In this document: piece after piece, positions 1-5,010 of the stretch
Numbering within the stretch: position 1 is the first letter of the stretch
Layout of the letters: each line of letters starts with the position of its first letter
From: QQUD01 sp039029915
Lineage (GTDB): Bacteria > Chloroflexota > Anaerolineae > Promineifilales > Promineifilaceae
Direction: 5' to 3'
Length of the DNA: 5,010 nucleotides
Assembly: GCA_039029915.1 (NCBI GenBank)
Contig: JBCCFD010000526.1
Location: 1-5,010 of the forward strand
The notes under the pieces: model-generated
What the model was told of the DNA's origin: nothing
Database searches by the model: none
The model's input: only the letters and a program-made list of their open reading frames with translations
Program-made: the position numbers and the translations under genes

Positions 1-354
1 CACATCTTCAACCACCAAGAGGCGCTTGCCGTCAATTTCTGTCCCTTCAGCTAGGCGGCACGTGCCGTATGTTTTGGCTTCTTTGCGCACAAACACAACC
101 GGTTTACCGGTTAGCTGTGACAACATCACCGCAATCGGGACACCCCCTAACTCCAAGCCAGCTAACACATCATACTCAGCCGGTAATTTATCTAACAGCG
201 CCGTTGCTACATCCTTTAGCAAAACAGGATTTGATTCAAAACGATATTTGTCAAAATAACTGTTCGCCACAACCCCAGAGCGAAGCGTAAACTCCCCCGT
301 CAAATGAGCCGCATCAAAAACTCGTTTTGCTAATGTTTTCATTCTAGTATCCAT
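1..354 (-). CDS. pyrE: Orotate phosphoribosyltransferase, N-terminal 118 residues (3' end off the left edge)
   Basis: This enzyme joins orotate to PRPP to make orotidine 5'-monophosphate in cytosolic de novo pyrimidine synthesis. Reading the complement from ATG 354-352 gives an open frame of 118 codons to base 1. Visible family motifs are LRSG followed by YFDKY (residues 24-37), LAGLELGGVPIA (64-75), and FVRKEAKTYGT (88-98) with its conserved lysines for PRPP/orotate binding. The start of the PRPP loop, VVEDV (114-118), is cut by the window edge. The full family length is about 180-210 residues, so roughly 40% is missing. The start is chosen because GGAG (complement of 363-366) lies 8 nt upstream; a second in-frame ATG at 342 has no comparable site. 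It is divergent from the SWIM operon, with no functional link visible. Identification is firm. Membership of a particular OPRT subgroup is impression only. Confidence 0.93.
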   Translation of the reverse strand, partial: MDTRMKTLAKRVFDAAHLTGEFTLRSGVVANSYFDKYRFESNPVLLKDVATALLDKLPAEYDVLAGLELGGVPIAVMLSQLTGKPVVFVRKEAKTYGTCRLAEGTEIDGKRLLVVEDV

Positions 355-387
355 CGATTCTTCTCCATTTTTGTTTCTCAACCTCCT

Positions 388-417
388 ACTGTAACTGTTA
401 GGGATGGGTGTTGGCAA
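388..417 (-). promoter_or_regulatory. Possible pyrE promoter
   Basis: On the minus strand, TTGCCA (complement of 412-417) is separated by 18 bp from TACAGT (complement of 388-393). These resemble sigma-70 -35 and -10 boxes (4-5 of 6 matches each) and would give a leader of about 25-30 nt before the pyrE start. The -35 box lies inside the terminal inverted repeat of the 409-477 repeat block, so any protein binding there could control pyrE. The match is modest and could be chance. Confidence 0.3.
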
Positions 418-477
418 AAAGTGGGCCAGGCTTTTACCAAAGCCTGAAAAGTGGGCCAAGTGACACTTTGCCAGACA
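409..477. repeat. 69-bp nested inverted/direct repeat block
   Basis: The block starts TGTTGGCAAAAAGTG (409-423) and ends CACTTTGCCAGACA (464-477). These are imperfect inverted repeats, identical apart from one inserted C and two missing A, and the block is bounded by TGT...ACA. Inside, AAAAGTGGGCCA occurs twice in direct orientation (417-428 and 447-458). Between the two copies is a perfect 8-bp hairpin, CAGGCTTT/AAAGCCTG (427-434 with 439-446, loop TACC). A smaller palindrome, AAGTG-A-CACTT, lies at 458-468. No target-site duplication is visible in the flanks. It could be an operator for the divergent genes, a miniature mobile element, or a relic of an insertion sequence end; repeated internal motifs at a TGT-type terminus recall the IS21 family. 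The sequence structure is certain, the role is not. Confidence 0.6.
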
Positions 478-673
478 GCATAGTTTCAGGTCTCCTTCAC
501 AACATTATTGAATCACTCTCTCGCTCTCGCATTAAACTCTCACTCTGGCACGAACCTGCCTGATATACACCCGTTTAACAAAAATCTAATATGACCGCTG
601 TATCTTTTTCGACAAAGTGTGGTCTAATTAAGTGATTTTCATATTTTTCACCTATTTGATTTAAGGATAGTGT

Positions 674-742
674 ATGAAATTTACTGGGTCACCGAGGAAA
701 ATCGCCTGCGTCTTTATTTATGGAAAAACTTTGGAACTTTGA
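674..742 (+). other. Short upstream reading frame (22 codons) overlapping the SWIM gene start
   Basis: ATG at 674 is preceded by AAGGA (663-667) with a 6-nt spacer, a better ribosome binding site than the one available to the SWIM gene at 720. The frame encodes 22 residues beginning MKFTGSPRKI and stops at TGA 740-742, so it overlaps the first 23 bases of the SWIM gene in another frame. The peptide has no recognisable motif. It may be a coupling leader that delivers ribosomes to ATG 720, or a chance frame. It is not proposed as a functional protein. Confidence 0.3.
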
Positions 743-2024
743 ACAACTTTTAGGCCTCTCCCCCGATCATTTCACGATCCGTTCAGGACAAGGGAATGCA
801 AAAAAGGAGAGATGGCTTACTTTAGGGAATGACCAGCATTTGGTTTGGGGGGAATTTAACAATAAGGGGCGTGCTCCATTTCTTGTTTTGCTTAACTTGA
901 ACGAAATGCAATTTAGCTGTAATTGCTCCAGCAAAAAGTTTCCCTGTCAACATATGGTTGGGCTTCATCTTTTATGGTATGAATCAGCCGATTTATTTAC
1001 CAATCAGCCATTGCCCAAATGGGCAAGAGCCTATCAGACTCGTAATTTGCAGCGGTGGCACCGCAGTCAACTTGCCTCTAACGAACTCATTTCATCCAAC
1101 AATTTACGCCTGTTGCAAAACGGTTTATCAGAATTAGAAAGATGGCTTCATGACCTCGTTCAAAATGGCATTGCCACGCTAACTGATCGTAAAAAAGAGT
1201 ACTGGGTCACGATTGCTAATCGCATGGCAGATATTCAAGCCATGGCCTTATCACAGCAGCTAACCGACCTCAGCAAACTAGGCCAATCTAAACCGGATTG
1301 GCCTGAAACCTATTTAAAACGAATTAGCCCATTAGCCATCATGTTAGAAAGCTTCAAACGGTTTGAGCAGCAATCTGAAAATGCCCAGGCTGATTTGCTA
1401 ACGGCCCTAGGACGGCCGTTTCCGCTAAGTAAAAACGGCCGTTTGCCCAAATTTGACCAGTGGCTAGTGCTGGGGCATCTACATGAAAGTATTGGTCAGC
1501 AGCAGCAATCTTCCACCTGGCTGTGGGGACTCAATCACAACCAACCGGCCCAGGTCGTGCAATTGCATAGAGGGAGGCATCCCGTTGGCACCCGCTTTAT
1601 TACCGGCACAATTCTGAGCGGTCAGCTTAAATTTCTATCCGGTTCATACCCCCTAACCGCCCAATTTGTAGACAAGCCCGTTATCAAAAAAGGGGCGCAA
1701 GCTCAAATAGGTACCACGCAAATCAATCCCAGCCTTGACCGGTTCAAAGCCGCTAAAACACAAAATCCTTGGCTGGATCGCTTCCCAATGGTATTTCGGG
1801 AATTGATACCTGTGCTAGACAATAGCAGGTGGTTTTTGCTTGATGATGAAAATTACTGTCTGCCGCTGCCTAAAAAGTTTCACTACGGATGGCATTTAGC
1901 TGCCTTAGCCAGCGACGGCGGATTAACCACCTTTGGGCTATGGGATGGCACTCAATTTGAGCCGTTGAGCATTCAAGTCAACCATGTTTGGATCGATTTA
2001 CACACGCTAAGGGGGATTAAATGA
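720..2024 (+). CDS. SWIM zinc-finger domain protein
   Basis: This 434-residue cytosolic protein is built around an N-terminal SWIM zinc finger. Its CxCx6CxH signature uses C67, C69, C76 and H78 (FSCNCSSKKFPCQH), with the conserved lysine- and proline-rich SKKFPC core of bacterial SWIM proteins. The preceding segment (residues 1-66) has the usual W/LL/L-PD start and a WLTLG...VWGEF strand pair. The rest has no catalytic motif that I recognise. SWIM domains are predicted to bind nucleic acid or protein; the partner here is unknown. Length fits the family. ATG 720 is the only usable start: an in-frame TGA sits at 675-677 with no ATG, GTG or TTG between. The start lacks a close ribosome site (GAGG at 694-697 is 22 nt away), which suggests coupling to the upstream short frame. 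Its TGA overlaps the next gene's ATG (ATGA, 2021-2024). SWIM and DUF5691 genes are known neighbours, often with MoxR ATPases and VWA proteins. Confidence 0.87.
   Translation: MEKLWNFEQLLGLSPDHFTIRSGQGNAKKERWLTLGNDQHLVWGEFNNKGRAPFLVLLNLNEMQFSCNCSSKKFPCQHMVGLHLLWYESADLFTNQPLPKWARAYQTRNLQRWHRSQLASNELISSNNLRLLQNGLSELERWLHDLVQNGIATLTDRKKEYWVTIANRMADIQAMALSQQLTDLSKLGQSKPDWPETYLKRISPLAIMLESFKRFEQQSENAQADLLTALGRPFPLSKNGRLPKFDQWLVLGHLHESIGQQQQSSTWLWGLNHNQPAQVVQLHRGRHPVGTRFITGTILSGQLKFLSGSYPLTAQFVDKPVIKKGAQAQIGTTQINPSLDRFKAAKTQNPWLDRFPMVFRELIPVLDNSRWFLLDDENYCLPLPKKFHYGWHLAALASDGGLTTFGLWDGTQFEPLSIQVNHVWIDLHTLRGIK
1412..1448. repeat. Two ACGGCCGTTT palindrome-core copies within the SWIM gene
   Basis: ACGGCCGTTT occurs at 1412-1421 and again at 1435-1444. 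The second is part of the perfect palindrome AAACGGCCGTTT (1433-1444), extended to AAACGGCCGTTTGCCC (1433-1448). The second copy is read as NGRLP; the first is in another frame (GRPFP). The 16-mer recurs exactly in the DUF5691 gene. Confidence 0.7.
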
Positions 2025-3571
2025 GCGATTGGCAAACCTTAACAAAGCGCGCCCTTTTGGGCACTCAGCGAAATGAGCCAACGATGGAATCAGTTTCAGC
2101 CAGTGACGCGACACAGCTTTCTGATCTGATGCAAAAAGCCACGGCCGATTCTCCAGAACTATCTCTCTTGCTCAAGGCAGGTATTTTGGCTTTGCACGAT
2201 ATAAACGGCCGTTTGCCCGAACAGCGGCATTTGCACCGCCCAACTCTCCCCACAACAGATACCCGCCCCGTGACACCACCCCACGTCATCAAATATCTTA
2301 ATGATGTGATGTACGGCAAGCATATTTTGCTTTTAAATAATTATCTTGAGTATTTAAACCTAGCAGGGTATCGAATCCCGCCCCAATATTTACCCAATCT
2401 GCTAGACAAAGGAGTCAAGTCGGTTAAGAGTCGAGCATATATTCTACCCATCCTTGGAAATGAGGGGCGTTGGTTAGCCACTCAAAATCCAGTGTGGGAC
2501 TATGCCGCACCCGATCTATACACTTGGTCTGGTTTACTTCGTTATTGGGATAAAAATGAAGCCGTCAAACGCCAGCAGCTGCTGGCCAGCCTTAGACAGG
2601 AGAACCCCGAACTGGGCCGCAAACTGCTTGAAAACTACTGGCGCAGCCTCAGCGATCACGCTCGACATTCCCTTATTAAAATTTTAGAAAACAACATCAG
2701 CATGGCTGATGAACCATTTTTAGAAGCTGCACTCGACGATCGCAGTCATTTGGTGCGACGCAAAGCAGCTGAGCTACTCGCCTTTTTACCAGACTCCCGT
2801 TTGGCACTGCGGATGGCTAACCACGTTCGCTTTATTGTGCTTTGGCGCCAGGGGCAAATAAAAATTAGTTTCCCCAAAGAGATCAAACCGGAAATGAGTC
2901 GAGACGGCATTCAAGCAACCGATCCTAAAATGGACCTGTCACGCTTGCGGTCGCGACAGCTAACCCAAATGGTGAGCGCCGTGCCGCTAGACTATTGGAC
3001 GCTAGAATGGAACGCTTCGATTCCCCAGATCATACGCGCCGTGGCTCACTGTCGGTTTCCCCGCACCATGCTCAATGCTTTTGTGACGGCCGCTCGAAAG
3101 CAAAAAAACCAGGAGTGGATTCAGGCGCTTGTTATTCAAAATGGATTTAATACTCAGGTATCTCGGCTCGTGAAGGTAATGGATCATGATGCGCTTCAAG
3201 CTTATATTCAAAAAAACAGCAAGATGTTCAAAACGGACCGGCATTATCTAAAAATTGATCATCCGATGATGGCTGTATTGAAACACCACCCCCAAAATTG
3301 GAATGAAGAGATGAGTCAATTTTGGCTAACCCAATTTGCAACGTATATCAAACAAACCAAAGATCGAAAAAGCGTTGATATGCAGATTAAAAGTTTGTTG
3401 ACGAAATTTTTCAACGGCATGCCCACCTCACTTGATACAACTGCTCGAGATATTTTTGAACCGGCAATCCAGTTCAATGAACAGTGGCGCCCCCCCCTTG
3501 AACAGATGTTTGATCGATTGACGTATCGCAAGCAGTTAATCACGGACGTGTTTGACAATGAATCTGTCTGA
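2021..3571 (+). CDS. DUF5691 family protein with HEAT-like helical repeat
   Basis: A 516-residue, predicted soluble, all-helical protein of unknown biochemical function. Family features I recognise are the start MSDWQTLTKRALLGTQR, the block ILPILGNEGRWLATQNPVW (141-159), and a HEAT-like helical pair at about 228-266 (EPFLEAALDDRSHLVRRKA, then ELLAFLPDSRLALRM). Such repeats usually act as protein-binding scaffolds, so an adaptor role beside the SWIM protein is a reasonable inference. The start is well supported: AAGGGGG (2009-2015) lies 5 nt upstream and ATG shares ATGA with the SWIM stop, the classic translational-coupling arrangement. The 3' end overlaps the membrane-protein gene by about 14 bp. 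A run of eight C (3490-3497) near the end is prone to slippage, but the frame is intact as read. DUF5691 members commonly neighbour SWIM, MoxR-ATPase and VWA genes. The family call rests on recalled motif similarity. Confidence 0.78.
   Translation: MSDWQTLTKRALLGTQRNEPTMESVSASDATQLSDLMQKATADSPELSLLLKAGILALHDINGRLPEQRHLHRPTLPTTDTRPVTPPHVIKYLNDVMYGKHILLLNNYLEYLNLAGYRIPPQYLPNLLDKGVKSVKSRAYILPILGNEGRWLATQNPVWDYAAPDLYTWSGLLRYWDKNEAVKRQQLLASLRQENPELGRKLLENYWRSLSDHARHSLIKILENNISMADEPFLEAALDDRSHLVRRKAAELLAFLPDSRLALRMANHVRFIVLWRQGQIKISFPKEIKPEMSRDGIQATDPKMDLSRLRSRQLTQMVSAVPLDYWTLEWNASIPQIIRAVAHCRFPRTMLNAFVTAARKQKNQEWIQALVIQNGFNTQVSRLVKVMDHDALQAYIQKNSKMFKTDRHYLKIDHPMMAVLKHHPQNWNEEMSQFWLTQFATYIKQTKDRKSVDMQIKSLLTKFFNGMPTSLDTTARDIFEPAIQFNEQWRPPLEQMFDRLTYRKQLITDVFDNESV
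2203..2218. repeat. Palindromic 16-mer AAACGGCCGTTTGCCC, second copy
   Basis: Identical over 16 bases to 1433-1448 in the SWIM gene, and read in the same frame as NGRLP (residues 62-66 of the DUF5691 protein). A shorter relative, ACGGCCGTTTGC, lies at 3595-3606 in the third gene and is also read in that frame (YGRLL). The identity between unrelated proteins points to a DNA-level repeat rather than shared ancestry of the genes. Confidence 0.7.
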
Positions 3572-4637
3572 AATTCTACAGGGAATGGTGATTTACGGCC
3601 GTTTGCTCTCCGGCCTACTGGGGGTGTTAATCGTCCTGTGGACCATCATCTCAGCCATCAAAGCGTTTATTACCCCAAGGGGTGCCCGAACCAATCTCAC
3701 AAGAACAATCTTCAAAACCGTCTATTTTTTGTTTGAGCTTCGCGTGCGCAACGCCAATTATGAAAAACGGGACCAAATTATGGCTCTGTTTTCACCGATC
3801 ACCCTCTTTCTTTATCCGTTTGTGATGCTTAATCTCATCTTAGTCGGCTACATGCTTATCTACTGGTCATTAGGAATTGACTCCATCTACGAAATTTTTC
3901 GGGAGAGCGGCTCATCCCTTCTCACTTTAGGATATGCCTCAGAGGAGGGGTTTTTATTCAAAGCGGTGGAATTCTCCGAAGCAATGCTGGGTCTTATCCT
4001 CGTTGCTTTGCTCATCGCCTATTTACCAACGATGTACGCCGCGTTTTCGCGTCGCGAGACCAATGTTTTGCTTTTGGAATCCAGAGCCAGCAGCCCACCA
4101 TCCATGATCGATTTTATCGCTCGTACCTGTCGCAATGGAGAGCTAGAAGAGCTAGCATCCGTTTGGACAAGCTGGCAGCTCTGGTTTGCAGAACTTGAAG
4201 AAAGCCACACCTCATTAGCGCTGCTGCCCTTTTTCAGATCGCCTCAGCCTAACCATTCTTGGGTCACGGCGGCCGGTGTGGTTTTGGATTCAGCGTCGAT
4301 GATTTTATCGGCCGTGGACATTCCCTATAATGCCAAGGCGCCATTTTTAATTCGTACTGGCTATTTATCACTTAATCGGATTGCCAGGTTTTTCCAAGTT
4401 GCCCATACAGAGACCCCCGATCTGACGGCCCCAATCAGCATTTCAAAAGCGGAGTTTTTTAATGCATTTGACGCCTTAGCTCAACAAGATGTACCGATGG
4501 TTGCCGATCGGGAAAAAGCGTGGGTTGATTTTTACGGCTGGCGAATCAACTATGATAGAGCTTTACTGTCGCTCGCCGCTTTAACGATGGCACCTTATGC
4601 TGAGTGGGTGTCTGATCGGTCAATTATTCAATCGTGA
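3558..4637 (+). CDS. Ion-channel-like membrane protein with K+-channel-type pore loop
   Basis: This 359-residue protein has three hydrophobic helices (about 15-38, 80-103 and 139-162). Between the last two is a pore-helix-like segment (108-122) ending in SSLLTLGYAS (119-128). This resembles the TxGYG selectivity filter of potassium channels, but the final glycine is alanine and no aspartate follows. After helix three comes AFSRRE (162-167). A long cytosolic domain ends in blocks I recognise from bacterial 'potassium channel family' proteins: SWVTAAGVVLDSASM (234-248), IRTGYLSLNRIARFF (265-279), and WRINYDRALLSLAALTMAPY (328-347). No RCK or cyclic-nucleotide-binding domain is visible. The likely role is an inner-membrane cation channel or a channel-derived sensor. 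ATG 3558 is preferred; TTG 3552, two codons earlier, is possible. The gene overlaps the DUF5691 stop (3569-3571), so it is probably translated by coupling from that gene. Confidence 0.8.
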   Translation: MNLSEILQGMVIYGRLLSGLLGVLIVLWTIISAIKAFITPRGARTNLTRTIFKTVYFLFELRVRNANYEKRDQIMALFSPITLFLYPFVMLNLILVGYMLIYWSLGIDSIYEIFRESGSSLLTLGYASEEGFLFKAVEFSEAMLGLILVALLIAYLPTMYAAFSRRETNVLLLESRASSPPSMIDFIARTCRNGELEELASVWTSWQLWFAELEESHTSLALLPFFRSPQPNHSWVTAAGVVLDSASMILSAVDIPYNAKAPFLIRTGYLSLNRIARFFQVAHTETPDLTAPISISKAEFFNAFDALAQQDVPMVADREKAWVDFYGWRINYDRALLSLAALTMAPYAEWVSDRSIIQS

Positions 4638-4768
4638 CTGAAACTTCCGCCTATTCTCAAAAATAAGTTAGCTTCCCCACAGTATTTGCGCCTTCTCAGA
4701 AACTCTTCATGTAGAATAATAGAGATTGAAATCGTCTAAATAGAGAACAACAAATAAAAAATAGAGTC

Positions 4769-4829
4769 GAGGTGGGGTCTTCCCATCTAGTGGCGCCAAT
4801 TTAAGGCGCATCCGATTAACCACTACCTC
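4769..4829 (+). ncRNA. Possible three-way-junction RNA element upstream of the cyclase gene
   Basis: Complementary segments fit a closed three-way junction. The outer helix is GAGG (4769-4772) with CCTC (4826-4829). Arm one is TGGG (4773-4776) with CCCA (4782-4785). Arm two is TAGTGG (4788-4793) with CCACTA (4820-4825), continued by CGCC (4794-4797) with GGCG (4805-4808). Helices abut with only a 2-nt linker. It lies 34 nt before the cyclase ATG and has no following T run, so it is not a classical terminator. A weak -10-like TAGAATAAT is at 4712-4720. It could be a regulatory leader, an mRNA-processing site or chance; I match it to no known riboswitch. The strand is inferred from the downstream gene. 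The rest of the gap (4638-4768) shows nothing else. Confidence 0.35.
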
Positions 4830-4862
4830 TTCTTACAAATTAACGTGCAAACGGGCAACTAA

Positions 4863-5010
4863 ATGATGGACGTATTGGTAGATCACAAAATTTCAGCAGA
4901 AACGATTGCAAAAGAAGTGCCAAATAGCTTTTACTATCGATGGGAATTTCATCTTAAATCCCCACCTGAAAAGCTTTGGCCTTATATTGCTGATACAAAT
5001 CGATTTGACA
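4863..5010 (+). CDS. Probable adenylate/guanylate cyclase with N-terminal SRPBCC-like (DUF5939-type) domain, 5' fragment
   Basis: The frame opens at ATG 4863 (a second ATG follows at 4866), directly after an in-frame TAA at 4860-4862, and runs open for 49 codons off the right edge. The visible residues include FYYRWEFHLKSPPEKLWPYI followed by ADTNRFD. This matches my recollection of the start of SRPBCC/DUF5939 domains found ahead of class III nucleotide cyclase domains, where 'PPE-LWP-(I/L)ADT-R-N' is typical. Family members make cAMP or cGMP, but the catalytic domain lies outside the window, so the activity is inferred. The ribosome site is weak (GGG at 4853-4855). The gene follows the operon after 225 bp and probably has its own control. 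Alternatively it could be a stand-alone SRPBCC lipid-binding-type protein. Confidence 0.6.
   Translation, partial: MMDVLVDHKISAETIAKEVPNSFYYRWEFHLKSPPEKLWPYIADTNRFD

Larger units (their letters stand above)
355..719. other. Divergent intergenic region between pyrE and the SWIM operon
   Basis: This 365-bp stretch has no long conserved reading frame. It holds the pyrE ribosome binding site (363-366 on the complement), a possible pyrE promoter, the repeat block at 409-477, a pyrimidine-rich CT tract around 513-546, an AT-rich stretch from about 574 to 665, and a short upstream reading frame at 674. The plus-strand promoter of the SWIM operon should lie in the AT-rich part. I could not find a convincing pair of boxes: TTAACA at 575-580 is a fair -35 but has only a poor partner downstream. 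No tRNA or classical terminator was seen. Confidence 0.6.

Noticed and set aside
26..290. Plus-strand open frames at 26-259 and 69-290
   Set aside because: They lie antisense to the clear pyrE coding frame, have no ribosome site, and their translations show no family resemblance.
427..446. Perfect hairpin CAGGCTTT/AAAGCCTG as a transcription terminator
   Set aside because: It lies between divergent genes and upstream of both starts, and no T run follows it on either strand.
417..458. CRISPR array
   Set aside because: Only two 12-bp copies 30 bp apart, with a hairpin as the 'spacer' and no cas genes nearby.
674..742. Frameshifted N-terminal extension of the SWIM protein
   Set aside because: Joining the frames would need an indel, and the SWIM family normally begins near the W/LL-L-PD block already present from ATG 720, so no missing N-terminus is implied.
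2065..2319. Minus-strand open frame inside the DUF5691 gene
   Set aside because: Shadow of a well-supported gene; the translation is rich in R, S, C and V as expected from antisense reading, with no motif.
3002..3558. Two 80-codon minus-strand frames (3002-3244, 3316-3558)
   Set aside because: Antisense shadows of the DUF5691 C-terminal region, without start signals or recognisable domains.
4019..4210. Minus-strand frame within the channel gene
   Set aside because: Antisense to a conserved cytosolic segment; low-complexity serine-rich translation with no support.
4769..4829. tRNA or known riboswitch
   Set aside because: No T-loop TTC motif, no acceptor stem of 7 pairs and no consensus core I recognise; kept only as an unidentified structured element.

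Overview
The window looks like an ordinary chromosomal stretch of a moderate-GC bacterium. The lineage cannot be fixed from sequence alone. Chloroflexota (Anaerolineae-like) is my best guess, from the style of the orotate phosphoribosyltransferase, the SWIM/DUF5691 pair and the start of an SRPBCC-type nucleotide cyclase. This assignment is inference.

Layout. Positions 1-354 (minus strand) hold the 5' part of pyrE, which runs off the left edge. Positions 355-719 are a divergent intergenic region. It contains a compact 69-bp block of direct and inverted repeats (409-477), a possible pyrE promoter overlapping that block, and a short upstream reading frame (674-742) with a good ribosome binding site. 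Three plus-strand genes then overlap head to tail: a SWIM zinc-finger protein (720-2024), a DUF5691/HEAT-like protein (2021-3571) and a three-helix membrane protein with a potassium-channel-like pore loop (3558-4637). The overlaps (4 bp and about 14 bp) argue for one translationally coupled operon. After a 225-bp gap containing a possible three-way-junction RNA (4769-4829), the N-terminus of a probable SRPBCC/DUF5939-type adenylate/guanylate cyclase begins at 4863 and runs off the right edge.

How the genes may work together. SWIM and DUF5691 genes are known as recurrent neighbours, often accompanied by MoxR-type AAA+ ATPases and von Willebrand factor A (VWA) proteins in predicted chaperone or conflict-type systems. 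Neither an ATPase nor a VWA protein is present here. Instead the pair is overlapped by the pore-loop membrane protein, which suggests a membrane-linked variant. The cyclase downstream could be independent, because the gap before it is long and structured. A further feature is a shared palindrome, AAACGGCCGTTTGCCC, which occurs identically in the first two operon genes. Related CGGCCG sites are scattered through all three genes, which resembles a genome-wide iterated palindrome.
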